A DNA stretch of 64,000 bases from KBS-96 sp964247975. GTDB lineage: Bacteria > Acidobacteriota > Terriglobia > Bryobacterales > Bryobacteraceae. Positions 17,704 to 26,768 of this stretch are shown piece by piece. Each line of letters starts with the position of its first letter. Within the stretch, counting starts at the first letter, position 1. The notes under the pieces were generated by a model, which saw only the letters and a program-made list of their open reading frames with translations, did no database searches and was not told the origin of the DNA. The DNA lies in assembly GCA_964247975.1 (NCBI GenBank), contig CAXTWH010000011.1, forward strand, positions 1 to 64,000. Reading direction: 5' to 3'. The translations under genes and the position numbers were made by a program.

Positions 17704-17840
17704 AAAAGGCAGAGCCTAAGGTTTTGCCTTTAATTTACTTGTTCTGAATTTTTCATTCAGAACCGTAGCAGGGGTTCGTTCGCCCTCAGTTGGGGTTCTC
17801 CGCTCTTTGTTCGAGCACAAACGCAGTCGATGTTCGACTG
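17704..17840 (+). promoter_or_regulatory. Structured 5' leader of the Oar-like receptor gene
   Basis: About 240 bases separate the previous gene from the receptor start. They hold three clean hairpins: AAAGGCA (17705-17711) with TGCCTTT (17725-17731), followed by a T-rich stretch and terminator-like; TTCTGAAT (17742-17749) with ATTCAGAA (17755-17762); and CAGTCGA (17824-17830) with TCGACTG (17834-17840). A GGGGTTC heptamer occurs twice between the second and third. The first may end the upstream transcript; the others may belong to a leader RNA. No known riboswitch class is recognised. Confidence 0.45.
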
Positions 17841-17886
17841 TTTACCGCAGTGTTCTGCCGGTCATGTTTGAAGCAAGGAGATGGGG

Positions 17887-20800
17887 ATGAAGGCTACACA
17901 AACTAAGAGCAAAAAATTCAGGTTAGTTCTCGCAGCAGTTAATTTTTTACTTCTCGCCGCGGCGGCGGCAAATATCTTTGCGCAGTCGTACCAGGGCGGC
18001 ATTCGTGGAACCGTATCCGATCCGCAAGGGGCGTCGATTGGAAACGTAAAAGTCACTTTAACCAACCAGGGCACCAACGAGTCCCGTTCCACCGTCACCA
18101 ATACGGACGGAACATATGTGTTCAGCGCGGTAGACCCCGCCACGTACCTGATTACCGCCGAAACGCCGAACTTTAAAAAGTTCGAGCGAACGGGCGTAAT
18201 CGTCGGAACGCAGCAATTTCTGACAGTCGATTTAGGCTTGCAAGTGGGCAACGTGACCCAAAGCGTGATGGTAACCGAACAGGTTCCGCTGATTGACGCT
18301 TCAAACGCCTCGCAGGGGCAGGAAATTGATCGCCAAAAGCTGATCGATCTGCCGAACCTGGGCCGCAACCCGTTCATGATGGCCAGAGTGGCCCAGAACG
18401 TGGTAGCCGTTGGTAATCCAGCTTACAACCGCATGGAGGACCAGAGCGGCAGTTCGCAGATTTCCATCGCGGGCGGCCCAATTCGCGGCAACAACTACCT
18501 GCTGGACGGCATTCCGATTACGGATGCAAACAACCGCGCCATCATTATTCCGACGCTGGAAGCGGTGCAGGAAGTGAATGTGCAGGCCAACACGTATGAT
18601 GCGGAAATGGCTCGCACCGGCGGCGGCATGTTCAACACGCTGCTGAAATCCGGCACGAATCAGTATCACGGCGTTCTGTTCGGCAGCACGCGCCAGACCG
18701 GCTGGTCGGCCAACAACTTCTTCAACAACGCCGCCGGCATTCCGCTGCCGCCGCAGTTCAACTATACGTTCGGGGCCAGCTTTGGCGGCAAGGTTTGGAT
18801 TCCGAAAGTTTACGACGGAAAAGATAAAACGTTTTTCTGGCTGGCCTGGGAAGGCTATGACGATACCCAGGCTAACTCGGAACAGGTTGCCGCCCCTACG
18901 GCCCTGGAACGGCAAGGCAATTTCTCTCAGAGTCTGGCGAAAGGCGGCGGGCTGAATACGATTTACGATCCGGCTTCAACGGTCCAGAATGCTGATGGCA
19001 GTTACAGCCGCAGCATGTTCCCCGGCAATATCATCCCTGCTAACCGGATCAGCCCGGTGGGCGCAAACATTGCGAACACCTATGTGCTGCCCCAAACCAC
19101 TTCAGCTTATTACGGGTCGCCGAACGTGACGGCGGCGGCGAATTTACCGGCGCGCGCGGCGCAGTTCACCGGAAAGCTCGACCATCAGATTACTGATTGG
19201 TGGCATGCCAACCTGAGTTATCTGCGCTACTTTTCGCTCGAACCGGGCAATACGTGGTTCCCGACCATTTCCTCGCCGGACCAGTGGCGTTTGCAGCGCC
19301 GGGTGGATGCTACCCAGGCCAACAGCGTTTTCACGCTTTCCCCGACCAGCGTTCTGACGATTCGCTATGGCTTCAACCGCTTCCCGAATTACGGCTATCA
19401 GGTGAGCCAGGGCTTTAACCTAGCGAGTCTTGGGTTTGACCCTTCTTATGTTTCGCAGGTGGCCTCGCCCACTTTCCCGAACGTGGGTATGACTTCCCAA
19501 TACAGTCTTGGCACCAACAATAACTTCTACTACGTTCATAGTTCGAAAAATGCTTCCGCCAGCATTTCTAAATTTGCCGGACGGCACAGCATTAAAGGCG
19601 GGTTCGATTACCGCCGCTTGAACGCCACCGGCAACGATTTTAGCGACAGCGCCGGGAACTTCCAATTCAACGGAATCTACACGCGCTCCACGCCTACTTC
19701 GAAAGGCATCGGCGGGGCTGATTTGGCCGATCTGCTGCTGGGCGATCCTTATACAGCAACCGGCTATCTTTCCACCAAGCTGAACGATTTTGTGGATTAT
19801 TACGGCGCTTATGTGCAGGACGACTTCCGTTTAAGCAGTAAAATCACTCTGAATTTTGGCTTGCGTTATGAACGGGAAAACGGCATTCAGGAGCAGAATA
19901 ATCGGCTGGCTGTCGGGTTTAATAGCGAAGCGGCGAATCCGTTGGCGGCGAATGTGACGGGTGTGCTTCCGAAAGGCGTGCTCGAATTTGCCGGGCAGAA
20001 CGGCAACCGGCAGTCAGTCGGCAATTACAACCTGAACAAGTTCGGTCCTCGCGTCGGCCTGGCTTGGCAGCTAAATTCCAAAACCACGATTCGCGGCGGG
20101 TACGGGCTGTTCTGGGCGCCTCAGTTTGCAATCGGCGCTCCGTTGAATACGCCCGGCTATACTGCCACCACCAACGCCGTGACCACAGTGGATAATTACC
20201 AACACGCGGCGGTCAGTTTAACTAATCCTTTTCCGGGCGGATTGGCCCAGCCCGTGGGTGAATCGCTGGGCGATTTAACCGGCGTGGGGCAGGGCTTGAC
20301 GATTGTTGACCCGAATGCGAAAAGCCCGCGCGTGCAGCAGTTTTCGATTGACATACAGCGCGAACTGCCGTTCGGCATCGCTTTTGAAGCAGGCTATGTG
20401 GCTTCGCGCACGTCGCACCTGACGCTCGGCACCGCGAACATTAACGTGAATGCGCTGAACCCGAACGAATTTGCTTTAGGCCAGCAGGCACTAACCCAAA
20501 CCGTGACAAACCCTTATTACGGAAAAGGTGGAGCAGGCGTGATCGGCACTCCCACCATCAGCCAATACCAACTGCTGCTGCCGTATCCTACTTTTGGCCA
20601 AATAAATTACCAGTTCAGCGACCGCAACCACGCCCGCTACGATTCTTTCGTGCTGAAGGCGCAAAAACGGCTGAGCCAAGGGTTAACATTCCTTTCCACC
20701 TTTACTCTGTCACGCATGTATGACGGTAGCTCCGGCGGAGCTGGAAACTTCCTCAATAGCGTCGCTACAGCCCAGGGTCCCCAGAACCCCTATGACATGA

Positions 20801-21390
20801 ACGCTGAATATGGGCTTTCCTACGCCGATAGTCCTTACCGGTGGGCGAATACGTTCACCTACGAACTTCCGTTTGGCAAAGGCAAGCCATTTGCCAATTC
20901 CCGGAAACTTTGGGATTACGTGGTAGGCGGCTGGTCCTTAAACGCAATTGGCATCTACCAGACCGGCTTCCCGCTCCAGATTTACCAGAACACCAACTTC
21001 AACTCGCAGTTTGGCTATGCCAGCCAGCGGCCTAATGCGACCGGAATTTCGCCTGCCACCAGCGGCAGCCTGGAACAGCGGCTAAACAACTACATCAACC
21101 CCGCCGCTTTCTCGCAAGCGCCGGAAGGCACCTTCGGCAACGTGGCTCGAACCATCGGCATGCGCGGCCCCGGCATGGCGAACTGGGACGCTTCGCTGTT
21201 TAAAAGCTTTACTTTCGGCGAACGCTTTCATGCGCAGTTCCGAACCGCTTTGTTGAACGCCTTCAACACGCCTTTGTTTACGGCGCCCAATACGGCTTAC
21301 ACGCCCAACGGAAACAGTTCCTTCGGCCAGATTACATCGCAAGCGAATTTTTCGCGCATGGTGGAACTGGGAATCCGGCTGTTTTTCTAA
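17887..21390 (+). CDS. TonB-dependent receptor, Oar-like, with carboxypeptidase-regulatory N-domain
   Basis: Outer-membrane receptor of about 1167 residues. After a signal peptide (KKFRLVLAAVNFLLLAAAAA) comes a carboxypeptidase-regulatory/SdrD B-like fold (GGIRGTVSDPQGASIGNVKV). The plug follows, with LPNLGRNPFMMARVAQNVV and NNYLLDGIPITDANNRA, then a long Oar-type beta-barrel ending in aromatic FSRMVELGIRLFF. AAGGAG at 17875-17880 touches a first ATG at 17881, so the second ATG at 17887, with six-base spacing, is the better start. Such receptors are thought to take up glycans, peptides or siderophores; the ligand is unknown. The Tat-exported aminotransferase gene follows. Confidence 0.92.
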   Translation: MKATQTKSKKFRLVLAAVNFLLLAAAAANIFAQSYQGGIRGTVSDPQGASIGNVKVTLTNQGTNESRSTVTNTDGTYVFSAVDPATYLITAETPNFKKFERTGVIVGTQQFLTVDLGLQVGNVTQSVMVTEQVPLIDASNASQGQEIDRQKLIDLPNLGRNPFMMARVAQNVVAVGNPAYNRMEDQSGSSQISIAGGPIRGNNYLLDGIPITDANNRAIIIPTLEAVQEVNVQANTYDAEMARTGGGMFNTLLKSGTNQYHGVLFGSTRQTGWSANNFFNNAAGIPLPPQFNYTFGASFGGKVWIPKVYDGKDKTFFWLAWEGYDDTQANSEQVAAPTALERQGNFSQSLAKGGGLNTIYDPASTVQNADGSYSRSMFPGNIIPANRISPVGANIANTYVLPQTTSAYYGSPNVTAAANLPARAAQFTGKLDHQITDWWHANLSYLRYFSLEPGNTWFPTISSPDQWRLQRRVDATQANSVFTLSPTSVLTIRYGFNRFPNYGYQVSQGFNLASLGFDPSYVSQVASPTFPNVGMTSQYSLGTNNNFYYVHSSKNASASISKFAGRHSIKGGFDYRRLNATGNDFSDSAGNFQFNGIYTRSTPTSKGIGGADLADLLLGDPYTATGYLSTKLNDFVDYYGAYVQDDFRLSSKITLNFGLRYERENGIQEQNNRLAVGFNSEAANPLAANVTGVLPKGVLEFAGQNGNRQSVGNYNLNKFGPRVGLAWQLNSKTTIRGGYGLFWAPQFAIGAPLNTPGYTATTNAVTTVDNYQHAAVSLTNPFPGGLAQPVGESLGDLTGVGQGLTIVDPNAKSPRVQQFSIDIQRELPFGIAFEAGYVASRTSHLTLGTANINVNALNPNEFALGQQALTQTVTNPYYGKGGAGVIGTPTISQYQLLLPYPTFGQINYQFSDRNHARYDSFVLKAQKRLSQGLTFLSTFTLSRMYDGSSGGAGNFLNSVATAQGPQNPYDMNAEYGLSYADSPYRWANTFTYELPFGKGKPFANSRKLWDYVVGGWSLNAIGIYQTGFPLQIYQNTNFNSQFGYASQRPNATGISPATSGSLEQRLNNYINPAAFSQAPEGTFGNVARTIGMRGPGMANWDASLFKSFTFGERFHAQFRTALLNAFNTPLFTAPNTAYTPNGNSSFGQITSQANFSRMVELGIRLFF

Positions 21391-21397
21391 AACTTGA

Positions 21398-21422
21398 GGG
21401 AGCAGGGTGAAACTTTGCTCCC
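21398..21422 (+). terminator. Hairpin terminator after the Oar-like receptor gene
   Basis: GGGAGCA at 21398-21404 pairs with TGCTCCC at 21416-21422 around an 11-base loop, eight bases after the receptor stop codon. An A/T-rich stretch follows rather than a pure T tract, so termination may be partial. Confidence 0.6.
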
Positions 21423-21588
21423 CATTTATATTGAAGGTAGGTTACAGTATATGAGTAGGTCGAGAAGAGACCACGCCGTTTCCTCCCTTCAGCACCGTCG
21501 CTTTGCAGTTTTCTGGGCTTGGACCCAGTATCCAGCCCTCCCTGTTTTTCCTTAAATCTTATAAGTGTCTTTGCAGGAGGTATTTCAA

Positions 21589-22755
21589 ATGAATCTCAGC
21601 CCCACGCAGCAGGCTGATCTCGGCAAACGTGGTTTCACGCGGCGCAATTTCGGTCGGGTAGCAACATTGCTGACCGCCGGCGCGAGCCTTCCTTTCTACA
21701 GCGAGCATGCGCTTGCGCAGCTCTCGATGGTAAAAGATCTTCCTGCCGACGCGGTGAAGATCAACGCAAACGAGAATCCTCTTGGACCCTGCCCCGAAGC
21801 CGCAGAATCCATCCGGAAAATTGTTACCAGCGGCGGACGTTACATGTATGAAACCGATTTCGAAATGGCGCAAACGCTGGCCGAAATCGAAGGGCTGAAG
21901 TTTTCCTACGATCCTAAAAAGTCGTATGTGCAGCCGTATGCAGGCTCCAGCGATCCGCTTCATCGCATGGTGCTGGCTTACTGCAATAAAGAGAAGCCGT
22001 TTGTGGTGGCAGACCCCGGTTATGAAGCCGGCGGGCGCGCTGCTGAATACGTCGGCGCGCAGGTCATCAAGGTTCCGTTAACCGGCCCGGAAAAAACGCA
22101 TGACGTGAAAGCGATGGTGGCGGCCCATTCGAGCCCCGGCATTATCTATATCTGCAATCCGAATAACCCGACCGGCACCGTCACCAGCCGCGAAGATATT
22201 GAATGGGCTGTAGCCAACAAGCCGAAAGGCTCGATCATTCTGCTGGACGAAGCTTACGTTCACTTCGCCAAGAAAACAGAGCGGAACAGCCAGCTTGTGG
22301 CTGCCGATAAAGATGTTGTTATTCTGCGGACCTTCTCCAAGCTCTACGGCATGGCGGGCTTGCGGGCCGGCGCTGCGTTTGGCCGTCCTGATCTGCTGGC
22401 TCCGATGGCGCAGTACACTGCCGGAGCGCTGCCGATCACCGCGATGGTGGGCGCGACAACCAGCCTGAAAACTAAAGGGCTGATTGAACAGCGCAAGGCT
22501 TACATGACGGGTGTGCGCGATGATACGTTTGATTTTCTTTCCAAGAACAATATTACGTATCTGCCGTCCGACGCCAACATGTTCATGATGGACGTGAAGC
22601 GTCCCGGCAAGGAATTCTTCACCGCTATGACCAAGGAAAAGGTGTACATCGGCCGCGTTTGGAGCGTCATGCCGACCTGGGTGCGCGTTTCTGTCGGCAC
22701 TAAGGAAGAAATGGCTAAATTCAAGCAGGCTTGCTTGAAGTGTTATAACGCTTAA
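21589..22755 (+). CDS. Tat-exported PLP-dependent aminotransferase (HisC-like, fold type I)
   Basis: Class I/II aminotransferase of 388 residues. The ATG at 21589 is chosen because AGGAGG lies eight bases upstream. The N-terminus GKRGFTRRNFGRVATLLTAG is a twin-arginine signal ending near EHALAQ, so the folded, PLP-loaded enzyme should be exported. Catalytic features are INANENPLGP, ICNPNNPTGTV, LLDEAYVHF and the PLP lysine in TFSKLYGMAGLRAG, a histidinol-phosphate aminotransferase-like set. A periplasmic transaminase is odd, and its substrate and amino donor are unknown. It lies about 200 bases after the Oar-like receptor and ends in a strong terminator. Confidence 0.88.
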   Translation: MNLSPTQQADLGKRGFTRRNFGRVATLLTAGASLPFYSEHALAQLSMVKDLPADAVKINANENPLGPCPEAAESIRKIVTSGGRYMYETDFEMAQTLAEIEGLKFSYDPKKSYVQPYAGSSDPLHRMVLAYCNKEKPFVVADPGYEAGGRAAEYVGAQVIKVPLTGPEKTHDVKAMVAAHSSPGIIYICNPNNPTGTVTSREDIEWAVANKPKGSIILLDEAYVHFAKKTERNSQLVAADKDVVILRTFSKLYGMAGLRAGAAFGRPDLLAPMAQYTAGALPITAMVGATTSLKTKGLIEQRKAYMTGVRDDTFDFLSKNNITYLPSDANMFMMDVKRPGKEFFTAMTKEKVYIGRVWSVMPTWVRVSVGTKEEMAKFKQACLKCYNA

Positions 22756-22777
22756 CTTGTTTGTTGGTTTGTTCAAG

Positions 22778-22813
22778 AAAAACAGGGCGAAGAAAATTCT
22801 TGCCCTGTTTTTC
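22778..22813 (+). terminator. Rho-independent terminator after the aminotransferase gene
   Basis: An 11-bp perfect inverted repeat, AAAAACAGGGC at 22778-22788 and GCCCTGTTTTT at 22802-22812, has a 13-base loop and a T tract in its right arm. It is the clearest intrinsic terminator in the window and separates the aminotransferase from the SulP gene. Confidence 0.85.
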
Positions 22814-22909
22814 TGCGTTCAGTGTCTTAGTAGTAAATCCCTGCAGGGATTGACCACAACCAAGTCCGTTCTGGCTTTGCCCTGAATCTCTTATTTGAAA
22901 CAGAGGTTC

Positions 22910-24196
22910 ATGTTGAGTTTTCCCAGAATTCGTTATAGCTGGCGCGCGTTCGTTGGTGATTTGTCAGGCGGATTCATCGCAGCTTTGATTGCCATTCCGT
23001 ATGGTTTGGCGATGGCTTCCATGATGGGTTTGCCGCCGGTGCTTGGCCTGGTGACTTCCGTGGCGACCGCGCCTATCACCGCTTTGCTGGGCCGCAATCC
23101 TGTTCTCATCGGCGGCACGGCCAGCGCGACGGTGCCGTTTATCGCTCATGCGGTGAGCTTGCAGGGGATTGGCGGCGCGGCAAAGGTCTGCCTGGCTGCT
23201 TCAATCTTTATGATGATCTTCTCCGTTTTGCGCTTGGGACGGCATATTCATAAAGTTCCTCAGCCGGTTGTGACCGGGTTTTCCTGCGGCATCGGGGCGA
23301 TGATGTTTTTGTCGCAATTAAATACGATGCTCGGCACGAGGGTTCGCATTGATCGCACTTCGAATAATCTGCTGTACCAAAGCTGGCAGGTGCTTTCAAA
23401 CATTGCTCAGTCGCAGGCCGGGCCGCTGATTGTGAGCGTGGTGGTGATTGCAGTGGCTTTAGCCGTAGCTTATTTTTTTCCGCGCTTGCCTGCGCCGGTG
23501 ATCGGCGTGTTAACAGCTACTGCTGTGGCCGTTGTTTTTCATCTGCACCAACGAACCGTGGGCGAGATTGCCTTGCAGATTCCGGCTTTTGCCGGGTTTG
23601 CCTGGTCGCCTAAAGATGTTACCAACGTTCTGCCTGCCGCGTTCGGCTTGGCGTTTGTTTCTTCGGTGAACATTCTGATTACGTCCCGGGTGGTGGAGCA
23701 TTTCCGCGGCCGCCATCGGCATCCCCGGCGTACCGATGCCGATGCGGAACTGGGCGCGTTCGGCATCGCCAATGTGATTGCCGGAACGTTCGGCGCGCCC
23801 ATGAGCGTGGGCATTCCCGCCCGCAGCCTGGCCAGCGTGCGATCGGGCGGCAGCACGCGCATGTCGAATATTTTTCACGCGGTGATTATTGTGTTGTTGA
23901 TCGGCTTGGGCGGAAGCTTCATTGCGAAGATTCCGATACCGGCGCTGGCGGGCGTCACGGCTTATATCGGCTTATGTCTGCTTGAATGGAGCACTTGGCG
24001 TCGCTTGCCGAAAATGCGGCGGGTGGATGCTTCGGCGTTTCTGGCGACCGCGGTGGCGGTGCTGCTGGTGAATGCGGTGTTGGCGGTGGCGATTGGGTGC
24101 TCTTTCTATGTGGTCCGGTGGGCGTGGGAAGCTTTGCAGAAGGAAAAACAGCCGGCGAAAACGGAAGAGTTGAAACATGCGGCGGCAGCGCATTGA
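22910..24196 (+). CDS. SulP-family anion transporter without STAS domain
   Basis: Inner-membrane carrier of about 428 residues. It opens with the SulP signature DLSGGFIAALIAIPYGLAMA and continues through LGLVTSVATAPITALLGRN, GGTASATVPF, VPQPVVTGFSCGIG and a later GAFGIANVIAGTFGAPMSVG. Members move sulfate, bicarbonate, carboxylates or other anions. The protein ends soon after the last helix, so the usual cytoplasmic STAS domain is missing. I start at the ATG at 22910 (AGAGG upstream); a TTG at 22895 is possible. The substrate is unknown. Confidence 0.85.
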   Translation: MLSFPRIRYSWRAFVGDLSGGFIAALIAIPYGLAMASMMGLPPVLGLVTSVATAPITALLGRNPVLIGGTASATVPFIAHAVSLQGIGGAAKVCLAASIFMMIFSVLRLGRHIHKVPQPVVTGFSCGIGAMMFLSQLNTMLGTRVRIDRTSNNLLYQSWQVLSNIAQSQAGPLIVSVVVIAVALAVAYFFPRLPAPVIGVLTATAVAVVFHLHQRTVGEIALQIPAFAGFAWSPKDVTNVLPAAFGLAFVSSVNILITSRVVEHFRGRHRHPRRTDADAELGAFGIANVIAGTFGAPMSVGIPARSLASVRSGGSTRMSNIFHAVIIVLLIGLGGSFIAKIPIPALAGVTAYIGLCLLEWSTWRRLPKMRRVDASAFLATAVAVLLVNAVLAVAIGCSFYVVRWAWEALQKEKQPAKTEELKHAAAAH

Positions 24197-24269
24197 TAGC
24201 GGGATTAGCTAAGAATTTACTTGGGATTGCTCCACTCAAACATTTCGAAGGCGCGCCGCAAAAGGTTGT

Positions 24270-24589
24270 TTATGAGCCAATATCAACCATAATGAAGCTG
24301 CCCACTTGAGCGGCATTTATGGCAGCAGCAATCTGCGCGGCATGCGCTACAACAATCTCAAGATCGTTATTGCTCAAGGCTACAATCGCAATTTTGCGAC
24401 CTTGCATATTTTGTTGGTACAGTATGCCCTGATCTGCTGTTACTATGACATCGAAATTTGCGTTCTCCGCCATTCTCAGCAGTTCGCCATGCTTAAGAAT
24501 TTCCATTTCTGGTAATCAACCGTGCGCACGTCATGATCGGGAAGAAGCAGCCGCAATCTATGCGGCAGATTTTCATCTAACAGCACCAA
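24270..24589 (-). pseudogene. PIN-like toxin gene (DUF5615), frameshifted
   Basis: The leftward frame from about 24589 reads LVLLDENLPHRLRLLLPDHD, then VRTVDYQKWK, the expected N-terminus of a DUF5615 PIN-like protein with its first acidic residues, and then runs into a stop. The other frame supplies the rest: ILKHGELLRMAENANFDVIV, then TADQGILYQQNMQGRKIAIV, ending at 24270. A single-base loss near 24500-24510 explains the break. These proteins pair with DUF433 antitoxins as putative type II ribonuclease modules, and the DUF433 remnant is directly upstream. As given it cannot make a full protein. Confidence 0.7.
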
Positions 24590-24594
24590 CGTAG

Positions 24595-24835
24595 TTAAGG
24601 ACGCGGTATAACCGGATCGGCGCTACGCGCGACAAAGTCGAGGACTATGTGCACTTGGTCGCGCGTGATCGAGGGAAACTCCTGTACAACTTCATCAACG
24701 CTTAGGTGCTTAAGATTTTTTAAAATAGCCGACACCGGTACACGCGTACCATGAAACACCCATGCGCCGCTTACCCTTCCCGGTATGCTCTTCTAACACA
24801 GGGCAGAGTGACCAGTCGATAACTGTTTGTACCAT
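24595..24835 (-). pseudogene. DUF433 antitoxin gene, frameshifted
   Basis: From the ATG at 24833-24835 the leftward frame reads MVQTVIDWSLCPVLEEHTGK and then goes out of frame in a GGGAAGGGTAAG stretch. The next frame continues with SGAWVFHGTRVPVSAILKNL, then SVDEVVQEFPSITRDQV, the clear helix-turn-helix core of the DUF433 family, and stops at 24595-24597. It precedes the PIN-like toxin frame by about five bases, the normal gene order. One indel disables it, so both halves of the module are broken. Confidence 0.72.
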
Positions 24836-24909
24836 CTTTTTTGATCGTAGCAAGATTTAACACTCACTCTGTAGTACAGTTTGTTTTCATCTTTTTTACG
24901 CTAAAGCTA

Positions 24910-26409
24910 CTACTGACGCGTCCCCTTCAGCATATCCAGCGAAATCGGCGGCAGGTAATTTTTTTCAAACCGCCGGTTCCACACCGCGCCTGTTTTTTTG
25001 CGTTCGCTTTCGGTGGTGAACCAGTAATCGTATAACTGAGTTCGTATGTAGCGGGGCGGCTTGCTGAATGGTACTTTATCGAGCAGCGACGTTACCTGCG
25101 GTTCGCCTTCCAGTAAACGCACAATCAAATTGCCGACCCAACGATCCGCCTGGTAATCTCCGTCCAGCGCGGCAAACCATAACTGCCAATCTAAGCGCGG
25201 TTGAAACGGAGCAATGACCGGCAGCGATCTTTTAATATCTCCCGGCTTGTACCGGAATTGATATTCTTTCCAGTTCTGCCCATCGTCGGAACCTTCGAAA
25301 ATTAACTCCGGCCGGGTGGTTGTCATGATGGCGAACAAGCCGTATGAGTTCACAATCTGCCAAGGCGATATTAGGCTGAGCAGGGGCGCGAACGGTCGAG
25401 TGGCGGAAGACGCGAACGTGGCTGCGGTTTGCGCCAGTCCCAACAGAATCAAAACCACAATCGCCGCTTGCGAAAGTCTCCGATAGAAAGCAGAGGGCGC
25501 ATTTAACGCCTTGCCGCAAAACCAGCCGCGCAATCGACCAAAGCTCTGGTCATCAAACGCCCATAAACACAAGGCGATAGTAAGCCAGTTAAAAAATGCG
25601 TAGTTGCCGGTTATGATAATCACGACTTGCAGCGCAATCAGCGCAATGCTTCCGACATGCCGCCAGCGGCGCGATAGGAATAACAGAAACGGGCAGACCA
25701 GTTCAATCAGCAGCGTTAAAAGCGTAAACGAATCAAGAATCCAACCCGGCATCTGATAAGCGTAATAAGCAATAGGGTTTGGCAGAGGCTGAGTCATGAA
25801 GTGATAGCGCAGCGCATGTAAGTTGTGCCAGTTCGGGTCGCCGCTCAACAGCTTCACGCAGCCTGATTGAAACATCAACCGAAACACCAGAAACCGAAAT
25901 CCCCAAACAATCAGCGGCGTACCGGTGAACAGGCTTAAGAATGCTGTTTCAAGTAACAGCGCGTCCCATTGAAACATCGTGAATGGCTGGCCGACCGAAG
26001 CCACCGAAAGATAAAACAGCAAGCAGAAAAGAATCGCCGTTCGCTGCCAGATGCGCCGTCGTATCCAAACACTGGCAAACAGCAGCAGGGAAGCGAACAT
26101 TCCCGCCACGCAAACGCCTTGCAGCCAACCATCACTTGCGTTGAACCAGAAAACGGAAGGAACATAAGATAGCGCGCGGGCTCCCATTTCGGTTCGCATC
26201 GAGTGAATCGCGGGCGCAGCCGGAACAATGCCGTGCGAACCGGCCAACCCCAGAATCTGATTTTGGAGTGACCAGAAAGCAAACAGAAATACCAGCCCTA
26301 ACCCTTGAATAAACAAACTTTCGGTCAGTTGGTCCTGGCTTGAAGTAGAAGCGGAATCGCGCCACCCATAACGGCGAATTTCGTCAATGAATCTGTGCTG
26401 CAAAGCCAT
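24910..26409 (-). CDS. Lipase maturation factor family membrane protein
   Basis: A 499-residue integral membrane protein of the lipase maturation factor (LMF1/LMF2) family. Many hydrophobic helices fill residues 30-340. Family landmarks are MFQWDALLLETAFLSLF, the RFLVFRLMFQSGCVKLLSGD block, LHALRYHFMTQPLPNPIAYY, and the soluble C-terminal part with IFEGSDDGQNWKEYQFRYK and RLDWQLWFAALD. In animals the family helps fold secreted lipases; in bacteria the role is unknown. No lipase gene is adjacent; the gene is alone between the degraded toxin pair and tRNA-Cys. Confidence 0.88.
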   Translation of the reverse strand: MALQHRFIDEIRRYGWRDSASTSSQDQLTESLFIQGLGLVFLFAFWSLQNQILGLAGSHGIVPAAPAIHSMRTEMGARALSYVPSVFWFNASDGWLQGVCVAGMFASLLLFASVWIRRRIWQRTAILFCLLFYLSVASVGQPFTMFQWDALLLETAFLSLFTGTPLIVWGFRFLVFRLMFQSGCVKLLSGDPNWHNLHALRYHFMTQPLPNPIAYYAYQMPGWILDSFTLLTLLIELVCPFLLFLSRRWRHVGSIALIALQVVIIITGNYAFFNWLTIALCLWAFDDQSFGRLRGWFCGKALNAPSAFYRRLSQAAIVVLILLGLAQTAATFASSATRPFAPLLSLISPWQIVNSYGLFAIMTTTRPELIFEGSDDGQNWKEYQFRYKPGDIKRSLPVIAPFQPRLDWQLWFAALDGDYQADRWVGNLIVRLLEGEPQVTSLLDKVPFSKPPRYIRTQLYDYWFTTESERKKTGAVWNRRFEKNYLPPISLDMLKGTRQ

Positions 26410-26581
26410 TAAACTATAGCGGTTTAGCCGAAATTAACTGTTCTGTTATAAAAAGTCGTCAATTTACCTTCAAGAATATCCGAGTTCCACAAAACCTGCA
26501 CTGCAGCAAGCGTGGTAAAACAGTGTTAGGTGTTCAGTTTGCCTAATGTGTGGGCAGTCGAACTCCATCAGAAACGTTCCC

Positions 26582-26656
<75 letters not shown>

Positions 26657-26768
26657 ATCACTCGCCATCAAGGTTCAGTTCCGGAATGCGCCAAATCCTG
26701 TAGCGCACAATAAGTAAGAGTGTAAACACACCCGCGTTCGGGGATTTTGCGCCAAGAAGATAGAAGTA

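Noticed and set aside
22078..22776. 232-codon open frame antisense to the aminotransferase gene
   Set aside because: It is His/Gly/Arg-rich shadow text opposite a clearly conserved enzyme and has no domain pattern.
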